From: a virus
Virus record (IMG/VR): IMGVR_UViG_3300005613_000328
Location: 1 to 28,333 of that record
Reading direction: 5' to 3' (one strand)
Length of the DNA: 28,333 bases
Made by a program: the position numbers and the translations under genes. A model generated the notes under the pieces. It was given only the letters and a program-made list of their open reading frames with translations, was not told the DNA's origin and did not search any database. Shown in pieces: positions 9,572 to 17,739 of the stretch (positions within the stretch are counted from its first letter, which is position 1; the number at the start of each line of letters is the position of its first letter).

Positions 9572-10038
9572 TGGCTAATTCTACAGAAAGTACATTATTT
9601 GGTTTAACTCCAGCAAGATTTAACACTCAGTCATCTCAGTCTAAAAAAAGTGAGGTTTATGGGCTAGGCTATCCTTTACATAAAAATAAAACAGAAGGTG
9701 GTTACTTTACAAAAGTAACAGGAAAAGAGCTAATTATTGGCGCAATTAAACAGCTAGTTTACACAGAAAAAGGAGAACGAGTTATGCTACCAGACTTTGG
9801 ATGTTCTCTAAAGAGGTTTTTGTTTGAACCTCTTGATGAAACTGTTTTTTCTGCTATTAAAAGAGAGATAGTAGAAGCTTTTAGTAAATATATTGTGGGA
9901 GCTAGAATACTTTCATTAAATGTTTTTTCTGGAAAAAGTAATGGCCCCTCTGAGTCAAATAGTTTGCTAGTCGTACTCACAGTTCAAATAGCCACAGAAG
10001 ATTTATTAATTTTTGATGTCCCAATTTTAATATCATGA
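9571..10038 (+). CDS. gp25: Baseplate wedge protein, gp25/GPW family
   Basis: 155 residues. gp25 is part of the wedge core and contacts the first sheath disc. The family signature is clear at about 65-90: YTEKGERVMLPDFGCSLKRF followed by LFEPLD, matching 'G-E-R-x-x-x-P-x-F-G-x-x-L-x-x-x-x-F-E-P'. A helix (ETVFSAIKREIVEAF) and the second conserved strand follow. The family's conserved EPR triplet should fall near residue 110, where the sequence reads YIVGARIL: the arginine is kept but Glu-Pro is replaced by Gly-Ala. The C-terminal strands end in FDVPILIS, as expected. An N-terminal extension of about 45 residues is Ser/Thr/Lys-rich. It overlaps both neighbours (1 base before, 4 bases after), so it is translationally coupled with gp6. 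Confidence 0.9.
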   Translation: MANSTESTLFGLTPARFNTQSSQSKKSEVYGLGYPLHKNKTEGGYFTKVTGKELIIGAIKQLVYTEKGERVMLPDFGCSLKRFLFEPLDETVFSAIKREIVEAFSKYIVGARILSLNVFSGKSNGPSESNSLLVVLTVQIATEDLLIFDVPILIS

Positions 10039-11609
10039 ATTTAAGTAGCACAATTTCATCAGACTTCTTAAAACTAGCAAACCTACCAATCGGAAGAAGA
10101 GCAGGGTTAATAGACTTTGCTTCTTCTGATTTTATTTCTTTAAGAGAAGCCTTACTTAGATACGCACAGGCAGTTTACCCTGAAGATTACAAATACTTCA
10201 TAGAATCTGATTTGGGCATTATGTTCTTGGAAATGATAGCATACATGGGATCCGTAATGTCTATGAAGGCTGATATGTTAGCCAATGAAAACTATTTCGC
10301 TACAGCTAAAAGAAGATCAAGTGTTAAGAGACTTTTAGATTTAATCGGCGTTAAAATGAAAGGACCACTTTCCTCTGCCGCAGACGCTGCTATAACTTTT
10401 AGTCAGTCAGTTAATGAGGTTGTAACGATTTCAGCCGAAAATCGGGTTATTTCTATATCTTCTCCAGAAGACGGAGATGCTTTAAACTTTACTATCTATA
10501 AAGTTACTGACGGACAAATAGATCCTTTAAATAATACTACAGCTTCTTTAGAACTAACCCTAACTGGAACTTCTTACTATGATGCCATAGCTATTCAAGA
10601 AGGAGCATTAGTTACTGACAGTGGTTCCTTTGATGCAACAGAAGACGTAAAAACTATAGCACTAACCCGAGGGCCTGTTATTGATGGTAGTATTCAGGTT
10701 TATGTATCAGATACAACTGTTCCAGACTTACAAGGGACTTATACTCAAGTAGAAAATATATTCTTTGCATCAGGCTCTAATGATAAACTATTTGAAGTAG
10801 TATATGATGATAACTATAATGCTACTATTATTTTTGGAAACGGTATTGCAGGAGCTAATCCATCTCCAGATGCTTCCTATTTTGTAACTTATAGGGTTGG
10901 AGGAGGTTCTAGGGGTAACATACAAAAAAACGCATTAAATGTTAATTTAGATATTACCTTACCAGCAGGAACTACTGCAACTTTAACGAACACATCTGTT
11001 GCCACGGGTGGGGCTAACGCAGAGACGGTAGAAAAAGCTAAAAAGTATGCTCCATTAGCATTTAGGAGGCAAGACCGTTTAGTAACTTTAGAAGACTATG
11101 CTTCGTTTGCTAATGGGTTTATTAGCACTTGGGGGACCATAGGAAAAGCAATAGCGGTAACTAGGAAGGCGTATGCTTCAGCTAATATTATTGATATTTA
11201 TGTATTAGAAAAAGCTGCAGATATTCAATTACAAAAAGCTACAACAGCCTTTAAAACAAACCTATTAACAGCGATTAACCAAAAAAAGATGGCTACTGAT
11301 GAGATCGTTATTGTTGACGGTTTAATCAGAACATTAGATTTAGTGGTCACTATAAAAATAGATAAATCTAATCAGTATAATGAACCTCTAATTTTAGCTA
11401 AAGCTAGAGATAAAATTTTAACCTATATGAATGTAGATAATAGAGACTTTGGTTTAGCTTTAGGTATTTCAGAGCTTAATAGGCAAATTTTTGAAGTTGA
11501 AGAGATTAGATATTCTACTGTAGATAATTTTGATAAAGATATTATAGTAGATTATAATGAAATTATTCAGTTGAATAATTTAACTATTAATGTAGAACTC
11601 CTAGACTAA
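10035..11609 (+). CDS. gp6: Baseplate wedge protein, gp6/baseplate-J family
   Basis: 524 residues. gp6/gpJ proteins dimerise into the inner ring of the baseplate and drive its hexagon-to-star change. Recognisable parts in order: SDLGIMFLEMIAYMGSVM with the following helix ending in ANENYFATAKRR (about 58-98), the start of the family; the beta region with ATIIFGNGIAG (about 262-272) and YRVGGGSRGN (about 287-296), the near-invariant 'F-G-x-G ... Y-x-x-G-G-x-x-G-N' block; and FRRQDRLVTLEDYASFA (about 343-360), the conserved 'R-x-x-T-x-x-D-Y' helix. The C-terminal half (about 370-524) has the alternating strand-helix pattern of the wedge-contact domain. The length is normal for compact phage gp6 proteins. 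It overlaps gp25 by 4 bases and the next gene by 1 base. Confidence 0.92.
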   Translation: MNLSSTISSDFLKLANLPIGRRAGLIDFASSDFISLREALLRYAQAVYPEDYKYFIESDLGIMFLEMIAYMGSVMSMKADMLANENYFATAKRRSSVKRLLDLIGVKMKGPLSSAADAAITFSQSVNEVVTISAENRVISISSPEDGDALNFTIYKVTDGQIDPLNNTTASLELTLTGTSYYDAIAIQEGALVTDSGSFDATEDVKTIALTRGPVIDGSIQVYVSDTTVPDLQGTYTQVENIFFASGSNDKLFEVVYDDNYNATIIFGNGIAGANPSPDASYFVTYRVGGGSRGNIQKNALNVNLDITLPAGTTATLTNTSVATGGANAETVEKAKKYAPLAFRRQDRLVTLEDYASFANGFISTWGTIGKAIAVTRKAYASANIIDIYVLEKAADIQLQKATTAFKTNLLTAINQKKMATDEIVIVDGLIRTLDLVVTIKIDKSNQYNEPLILAKARDKILTYMNVDNRDFGLALGISELNRQIFEVEEIRYSTVDNFDKDIIVDYNEIIQLNNLTINVELLD

Positions 11610-14600
11610 TGACTGAATACTATAGATCTAATAGTAGAAACTACACTAAAGTTAACTTTGTAGAATTACTAGAGACTTTAACTCCAGAGTTTTATAAGCT
11701 TGAGGATTCTAATTTTAGTGGATTAGAACTAAACCCCTTTTCTGATATTATTAATTCTCATGTAAGGGGAGCTTCTATTATTACATCTGTATTACCCCTA
11801 TCTTCAATAACGGGAACTATTACACAAAATTTAGACTCAATTTCAGGTATCTCTAAGTTTTTTGTAAAACAAAATAACTTAACGTACATAACCCCTGTAT
11901 CCTTTGAAGAAAAAATACTATATCCTTTAGGAACTTCTTTTAAAAACTATAATACAAGTTCAGAGTTTTATAACTATGTTTCCTCTACGCTCTGCCCTCT
12001 CTTAGTTCCTGCTAGAAATACTACTGCTACCACACTAGAAAGCAATATGACCACATTATCCTCACTTACAAATAATGAGGATGCTTCTAGTGCTCATGTT
12101 TACTTAACTGAACATTTAGGATTATATTATTTCTTAAACACTACTGGAAATGTTCTATCTCTGGATCCTTCAAGTCTAGTTGCTAGAGATCTTACAAAAG
12201 TATACAGTGGAGAAACTTTAGAAACTGTTGATGGTGTAAAAGCCTATACTGAATATATTTGGAAAAACTACCAGGATATAGCTCTTTGGAGAATAAACAA
12301 TCTTATTCCAGAAACTTTTGTATCTGGTTCGGCTGATGCTATTTTAAATCCTTCAGATGGCATTGTTGCTACTTATACCAGCGGAACTCAAAAACTGGAT
12401 TCTCTTTTAACCTTAGTGGATGCTGTTTATTCTAAGCTGTTTATTGATGCTTCGGATTACAGAGTAAGAGATGCTTTTAATGATTATATTCAAGGATCAA
12501 CTTTTTTAGATGACACGGTAAGTAAAGGACCTCTTAGAAGACTTCAAACTGCTATGGGATTAGCTATGGCAGATTATACAGAAGCAGTAGAGAATTTAAA
12601 TTTAATTTACGATGTTAACTGTGTAAAGGATGAGCAACTTCAATATATCGCAGAGCTAATAGGCTGGAAGCTTAGAGGATCTAGCTCGGATAAATGGAGG
12701 CACCAGTTAAGAACAGCAGTTGAGCTTTATAAAAAAAGCGGAACTCTAGAGTCTATTCAGTCAGCCATTAACAACATCGTTACAAATAGTATTTTAGATG
12801 TTTCAGGTAGAGTTAGTGAACTTTGGGAATCTTATATTCCATTTTTAATTTGGTATTCTTTAGCTACTGAATCTGATTTGTTTTTAACTTTAAATACTTG
12901 GACACAAAGCCTTGCCACTCAAGCAGGTATTCAAAGTTACAGTATTAGTAGCGTAGAAGAAAATTTAAAGATTGTAACAGACACTATACTACTCAGGCTT
13001 TATAAACTATTTCCACAAAACTTTAGATTTGATAACAAATTATGGGATCCCCCTAGATTGTACAGGCTTAATAAGTTTGCTGAACCAACAGAGCTGTACA
13101 CAATATATAATGAAGACTTTATAAAACCATTTCATATTTATCGTTATGATGAGCCTATTTACAATGTTAAAAGAAAAGAAGCGCAAGCTTTTGGAGAAAC
13201 CGTAGTTTTTGATGCAGCCTTAACTCATGGTCCTTTAGGTTATGGTGTTTACGCTGAGGGGGAGGATATTCCTACTGATGGTAGTCGTCCTAAGTACCTA
13301 TCTGCTACAGGGGATTTGAATTTTGTTTATTCCTACAGAGGTCATTACAACTACCCAGTTCCTCCATTTGAAGAAGTAAAATATTATAAGGACTGTACAG
13401 TTACCGAAGATCTTCTTATTGCATTAGAGGAACAATTAGCTTGTTTTGGTGTTAGAGATTCTTTTGCTAGACAGGTTAGAGATTTTATAACTAGTGCGTG
13501 TATTACTGATAATACAAACTTAACTACATTAAACGAGTTTTTAATGTTCTTTAGTAGTATGGAAAATCCCCCTAACTATGAAGAAGTTATAAATAAAACA
13601 AAATATAATTTTGAACTTTTTAGTTTATGGAACGGAAAGTCTTCTCATCTTTTCCTAGATTTTGATAATGCTGATTTTAATTTTGTCAAATATCAAATGG
13701 ATTCTGATAGTAGATATGCTTTGAAAGAAGCTTCTGAAGTAGCTAATGAGTTCTCCCCAGCACACGCGATAGTAAGAACTAATCTAAACGCTAGTGATAT
13801 AGATGATGCGTATGATTACTCTTCAGTTTCCTATGATTTCTTAAGTTACAAAAACACTGATTCGTATGAGTCTTATACCTCCGCAGCTCTGGTATCAAAC
13901 TTTGAGCAATCTGGAGTTAGTATGTCTTTTGCTAATGGAGGCGGGGACTCGGACTTGGGATCCGACGATGGTAGAGGAGGTCTTAGTACCTTTAAACGTG
14001 ATAAAGTAGATTCAATTTTCGATACTCTAGCATTTTCGGCAGACCCAGGAGAGGTACTATCTACAAATGTTAATAGAAGAGCTTTAAGAAGAAGAAACTA
14101 TAAGTACTTACTTCCTAAGAACGGTTATTATGATAGAACAGGTTTTAATGGTCCCACCAGTTTTGATACTTCTGTTTTAGAAAAATCTACTACTAGTTCT
14201 CTAGGAGAATTTACTTTGGGATATGTTGTTTCTTCTGGACAGTTTTATCCTATTGTGGATCCTATCAGCCCCTCTGGAGTTTGGAATATTTGTGAAGGTT
14301 TGAACTCTGAAAAGCAGTTCTTCGGTGTTTATACTAGCGCAACATTCCCATACAGAGGACTTTCTTCTGTGGCTCTTAACAATAATGAAAAGATTCCAGA
14401 GCTATCTCCTAGCACCACTAAGTATAACGATAGAGGACAGCTACCTTATGTCTATCAAGTAATACATAACGCTATGATGTCTCAAGCTTCTGCTTACGCT
14501 GAGAATCAAATTGAACTTTCTTCATCCGCTTTTGATCTAAACAGATACTGGAAAAATAATATTCAAAGTGTAGCAAATCAGGCAGTTGCTGATGGTTATG

Positions 14601-16069
14601 TATTAACCTCTTATGATGATTATCTAAACTTCTCTTTCGGATCTGGATTACACAAACTCTTTAGAGACTATAATAAACATTTTGAACATGATCTAGGAGG
14701 TTATTACTTAGATAAGACTGGAGGTTCGATTTTTGGACACACCTTCGGAAGAGCATTATTTAATTGTGATTTTAAGTTAGAAGGAGAGAACTCAACTACA
14801 GCAGAAGGAAGCTATATAGCCTCTAGCTTCGCTAGTTCTGTACCCTTAGCCTTTAATTCAGGTTCTGGAGTTTTTAGTGAGTATGGAGTTACAAATTATG
14901 GTAGTTATATCGCCAGTGATTCTGGAGAGTTATATGTACCAAGAGACGGGTATCTAAGTCCTGGAGGTAGCTTTCAGGCAGAGTTTAGAAATGCTACTAT
15001 TTTAAGTGGAGTTGAATTCGTTAATACTTCTGGAGTCTCAGTAAATAACAGCTTTAGAATATATAAGTTAGATGACTCTCTCATATCTGAAGTTTCTGAG
15101 CCAAGACTTATTGAAAATACAATAGTAAAATGTAAGTCTGTAGATGGACTTCCTAGAATTAGATTTGACGTTAGTGCTTACGGAGAGGATCAAAATACCT
15201 TAATAAAAGACCACAGGTTTAAGCTAACTATTAATGCTCTTTTTGGAGATGAGAAGATTAATAATTTAGGTGGAGGAAAACTAGGAGTTTGGATCCACAC
15301 AGATGTAGTTGGTTCTGATACCAAGTATTTTTGGAGTTGGACAAAAAACAATAAATGGGAGCTAATAAAAGAGAGTGAAGTAAGTATAGAAAAAGTAACT
15401 AGCGATTTAGCAATAATAAAAAACTTTGCTTTAAAGACAAAGGATAACGAGTGTTTTATTCATACGGTTCCTGGATACGACCCAGATTCCATTAAACTAT
15501 CAAATATTGTTTATAGCGACTTTGAACCGTTTGAAGTTAACTTTGATACTAGAAACTTTACAATATTCAACAACTTTGAATACCTAGACGTTATCCCTGT
15601 TCCAGAAAGATATCATTCAATTAAGGAACAAGTACACCTCAATGAGCTTCAGCCTACAAACTACATAATTGAAATTTTTGCTATTCCACAAAAAGCAAAT
15701 AATTCTAAGTTTTTATTAATAGAAGATATACAGCTTCAGGATTTAACTCTTAGAGATTGGGCTGCGGTGCCTCTTGGTTTTGGAACGGAAACTAACTCTA
15801 CTCCCTTGAGAAGGTTTGTAAAAGAGAAACTATACTATTTAAGCGACTTAGAGCTTTTAGAGGTATTAAAGTTCTATAATGGATTAGTAGGTAACGGTAG
15901 TTCTAAATATACTACAAACTTGGCTTCGAGGGATTCTACGATTACTTCGCCTATTCTAGAGCAATCAGGAGGAAGTAGGCTAAACTATCGAATTCATCCT
16001 GAGTGGGCTACATATACTAAAGCTTCAGGAACTAACAATACCTATACCTTGATTAATCTTTATAACTAA
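11609..16069 (+). CDS. Giant wedge protein with P2 gpI / T4 gp7-like segment
   Basis: 1486 residues. The part at about 311-410 resembles tail protein I / gp7: YDVNCVKDEQLQYIAELIGW, then KWRHQLRTAVELYKKSGTLE and a helix with SIQSAINNIV. The conserved core is an arginine, an aromatic and K-[KS]-G-T before a helix. gpI/gp7 joins the two gp6 subunits in each wedge, and the gene directly follows gp6, the standard order. P2 gpI is about 176 residues and T4 gp7 about 1032, so this version carries large extra arms. A Gly/Asp-rich hinge lies at about 777-793, followed by an Arg-rich stretch (RRALRRRNYKYLLP, about 821-834) and mainly beta-rich, Ser/Tyr/Asn-rich sequence to the end. The arms probably hold peripheral baseplate or fibre attachments. 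Start and end both use TAATG overlaps. Confidence 0.7.
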   Translation: MTEYYRSNSRNYTKVNFVELLETLTPEFYKLEDSNFSGLELNPFSDIINSHVRGASIITSVLPLSSITGTITQNLDSISGISKFFVKQNNLTYITPVSFEEKILYPLGTSFKNYNTSSEFYNYVSSTLCPLLVPARNTTATTLESNMTTLSSLTNNEDASSAHVYLTEHLGLYYFLNTTGNVLSLDPSSLVARDLTKVYSGETLETVDGVKAYTEYIWKNYQDIALWRINNLIPETFVSGSADAILNPSDGIVATYTSGTQKLDSLLTLVDAVYSKLFIDASDYRVRDAFNDYIQGSTFLDDTVSKGPLRRLQTAMGLAMADYTEAVENLNLIYDVNCVKDEQLQYIAELIGWKLRGSSSDKWRHQLRTAVELYKKSGTLESIQSAINNIVTNSILDVSGRVSELWESYIPFLIWYSLATESDLFLTLNTWTQSLATQAGIQSYSISSVEENLKIVTDTILLRLYKLFPQNFRFDNKLWDPPRLYRLNKFAEPTELYTIYNEDFIKPFHIYRYDEPIYNVKRKEAQAFGETVVFDAALTHGPLGYGVYAEGEDIPTDGSRPKYLSATGDLNFVYSYRGHYNYPVPPFEEVKYYKDCTVTEDLLIALEEQLACFGVRDSFARQVRDFITSACITDNTNLTTLNEFLMFFSSMENPPNYEEVINKTKYNFELFSLWNGKSSHLFLDFDNADFNFVKYQMDSDSRYALKEASEVANEFSPAHAIVRTNLNASDIDDAYDYSSVSYDFLSYKNTDSYESYTSAALVSNFEQSGVSMSFANGGGDSDLGSDDGRGGLSTFKRDKVDSIFDTLAFSADPGEVLSTNVNRRALRRRNYKYLLPKNGYYDRTGFNGPTSFDTSVLEKSTTSSLGEFTLGYVVSSGQFYPIVDPISPSGVWNICEGLNSEKQFFGVYTSATFPYRGLSSVALNNNEKIPELSPSTTKYNDRGQLPYVYQVIHNAMMSQASAYAENQIELSSSAFDLNRYWKNNIQSVANQAVADGYVLTSYDDYLNFSFGSGLHKLFRDYNKHFEHDLGGYYLDKTGGSIFGHTFGRALFNCDFKLEGENSTTAEGSYIASSFASSVPLAFNSGSGVFSEYGVTNYGSYIASDSGELYVPRDGYLSPGGSFQAEFRNATILSGVEFVNTSGVSVNNSFRIYKLDDSLISEVSEPRLIENTIVKCKSVDGLPRIRFDVSAYGEDQNTLIKDHRFKLTINALFGDEKINNLGGGKLGVWIHTDVVGSDTKYFWSWTKNNKWELIKESEVSIEKVTSDLAIIKNFALKTKDNECFIHTVPGYDPDSIKLSNIVYSDFEPFEVNFDTRNFTIFNNFEYLDVIPVPERYHSIKEQVHLNELQPTNYIIEIFAIPQKANNSKFLLIEDIQLQDLTLRDWAAVPLGFGTETNSTPLRRFVKEKLYYLSDLELLEVLKFYNGLVGNGSSKYTTNLASRDSTITSPILEQSGGSRLNYRIHPEWATYTKASGTNNTYTLINLYN

Positions 16070-17127
16070 TGAAAGGCGAAGTAGAAATTTGGAGAGGAGA
16101 CTCCTTAATACATAAAGAATCTAACATGATTGTCGATGGAGCGGGTGTTATCATAGCTGACATGATGACTGCTACCCCGTCTCTATCAGGCTATGATCCT
16201 ACTTTGTCATCAGTTTTAGATCCATCAAACTATTGTATACAGGCTATTTCTTTTGGAACTGGTAAAGACGCTTTTACTAGTAATGCTCATAATACAGGAG
16301 AGCCACTTGGTATTCTTATACAGCAGCGCCAAGTATATGTTTGGGACAATAAGCAAGAGGAAGCATTACTGTTTGTTAATTTTTCTGCTATCGACGGAAG
16401 TGCTTATATTCCAGAAGCAGGGTTTCCAGAAGCGCCTAATCCCCAACTAACTCGTCTAGAGATGGGAGATACCACAACCTATCAAATTTTACCTAGTGAG
16501 GCAAACGTATCCTCTTATTTCGTAGGAAATGGACAGCTAGTAAACTTACTACCATCATCCATAGTTTTAAATACCACTGAGATCACTGGAGCAAATGAGG
16601 TTGACAAAAAAGTAATAGGATCTACTTTAGGATGTTTCCCTCCAGGAGGAGTTCCTTCAATTTCCGCGATTGCTATTTTCTCTGACGGATCAGAATTATC
16701 GTCTTTAATCGGCTCAAGCACATTTAATAGTGCTAGTAGTATGGATTATTCAGGATTTGTTTCTTTCCAAAAAGGAGTTTCTGATCCTGCTTCTGGTTTA
16801 GTTGTAGCCCCTATAGGTTTCTCTTACCTTAGCGGGGTAGAATATTCAGTAGAACTAGGACCTGGAGATCTTCAGTGTGCTAACTTGTACGGAGGTATAT
16901 ATCATCTTGGTTTATGGTGTTTAGATTTACAGCAATCACTTAGGTCTGGAAATATTCCCCCTTATAGCTTTAGTATACTAAATAATCCTAGGAAATACAG
17001 GTTATTTGCTATAAAAAGTTTTAATGTAGATATAACCAAGAATGAAGATAATGGATCTACCTCTGGATTTACAAACTACGCGAGTGATCAAAACCTACTT
17101 ATTAAATGGAAGTTGAAGTTCTTATAA
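16069..17127 (+). CDS. Putative fibre-hinge or wedge-periphery protein, paralogue A
   Basis: 352 residues, with no catalytic motif and no signal peptide. The N-terminus (KGEVEIWRGDSLIHKESNMI then VDGAG) is a short beta meander followed by NYCIQAISFGTG. The C-terminus ends NLLIKWKLKFL. Similar elements in the same order occur in the next gene (IIVSGMG, DYQIGKFQVGVSG, SLIFRWTINF), so the two look like diverged duplicates. The layout 'strand, N-x-[IM]-[IV]-x-G-x-G, G-rich strand, central ISAIAIF/LNEIGLF strand, closing aromatic strand' recalls the docking/hinge domains of tail-collar fibres, in which an EIGLF-like strand and a final W-x-[IL]-x-F strand recur. That link is inference. It shares TAATG with the giant wedge gene and ends one base before its paralogue. 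Confidence 0.5.
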   Translation: MKGEVEIWRGDSLIHKESNMIVDGAGVIIADMMTATPSLSGYDPTLSSVLDPSNYCIQAISFGTGKDAFTSNAHNTGEPLGILIQQRQVYVWDNKQEEALLFVNFSAIDGSAYIPEAGFPEAPNPQLTRLEMGDTTTYQILPSEANVSSYFVGNGQLVNLLPSSIVLNTTEITGANEVDKKVIGSTLGCFPPGGVPSISAIAIFSDGSELSSLIGSSTFNSASSMDYSGFVSFQKGVSDPASGLVVAPIGFSYLSGVEYSVELGPGDLQCANLYGGIYHLGLWCLDLQQSLRSGNIPPYSFSILNNPRKYRLFAIKSFNVDITKNEDNGSTSGFTNYASDQNLLIKWKLKFL

Positions 17128-17128
17128 T

Positions 17129-17737
17129 ATGAATTTTATAGAAGAAAAAAGCATAAACGGTCATCTAACTATTATTAAAAAATATTCTTCTGGTAAAGAA
17201 GAAATTTTATTAGATGAAAATAATATTATTGTTTCTGGTATGGGATTTGCTTTATCTAAGTTTTTTTCTCATAACCACGCAACTAATAATACTATTCTTG
17301 ATTACCAAATTGGAAAATTTCAAGTAGGCGTTTCTGGTCCACCAGCGGGGGGAGTGGTTAGTTCAATTTTTGAATTAAGTGGAGCTTTAAGTTCTATTAG
17401 TGAATATGGATTAGGAAGTAACTTAGTGATTGAATCCCTACAGCCTATAATAGGTACAGGTGTTGGAGCAGCAAAACCCTTTGCTAATATACCTCATAGC
17501 AAGATAACAAGGGTAGGAGATTCTTCTGTTAGATACACTTTAGTTATAGATGAAGAGGCTTGTAACAACCTCACTAGGGATTCTTCTGATGCGTATTTAA
17601 ATGAGATTGGACTATTTGTAAATAATCCTTTAGGATCAGCATCAGAAAACCCTATTCTTGTAGCATATAAAACCTTTAGTAATATTTATAAAACTAGCGA
17701 TTTTAGTTTAATCTTTAGATGGACAATTAACTTCTAG
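17129..17737 (+). CDS. Putative fibre-hinge or wedge-periphery protein, paralogue B
   Basis: 202 residues, the shorter relative of the preceding product. It has N-terminal strands with NNIIVSGMGFALSKFF, then YQIGKFQVGVSG, a Gly/Ala middle, the segment KITRVGDSSVRYTLVID, the strand LNEIGLFVNNP and the closing SLIFRWTINF. The EIGLF strand followed by a final W-x-I-x-F strand is typical of phage tail-collar or fibre-attachment domains that assemble as trimers, so a connector between wedge and fibres is the likeliest role. It sits between the larger paralogue and the first fibre gene, with spacers of 1 and 2 bases and no Shine-Dalgarno site. The extra 150 residues in paralogue A lie between the shared N- and C-terminal elements. 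Function not proven. Confidence 0.5.
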   Translation: MNFIEEKSINGHLTIIKKYSSGKEEILLDENNIIVSGMGFALSKFFSHNHATNNTILDYQIGKFQVGVSGPPAGGVVSSIFELSGALSSISEYGLGSNLVIESLQPIIGTGVGAAKPFANIPHSKITRVGDSSVRYTLVIDEEACNNLTRDSSDAYLNEIGLFVNNPLGSASENPILVAYKTFSNIYKTSDFSLIFRWTINF

Positions 17738-17739
17738 TC

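Noticed and set aside
152-16069. Extracellular contractile injection system or type VI cluster instead of a phage
   Set aside because: The core genes are shared, but no AAA+ ATPase, effector or TssB/TssC-type gene is present and a long fibre cassette follows. Head genes outside the window would settle it.
16253-16450. Short + strand frame inside paralogue A
   Set aside because: It is out of frame with a well-supported gene, has no ribosome site and has ordinary shadow composition.
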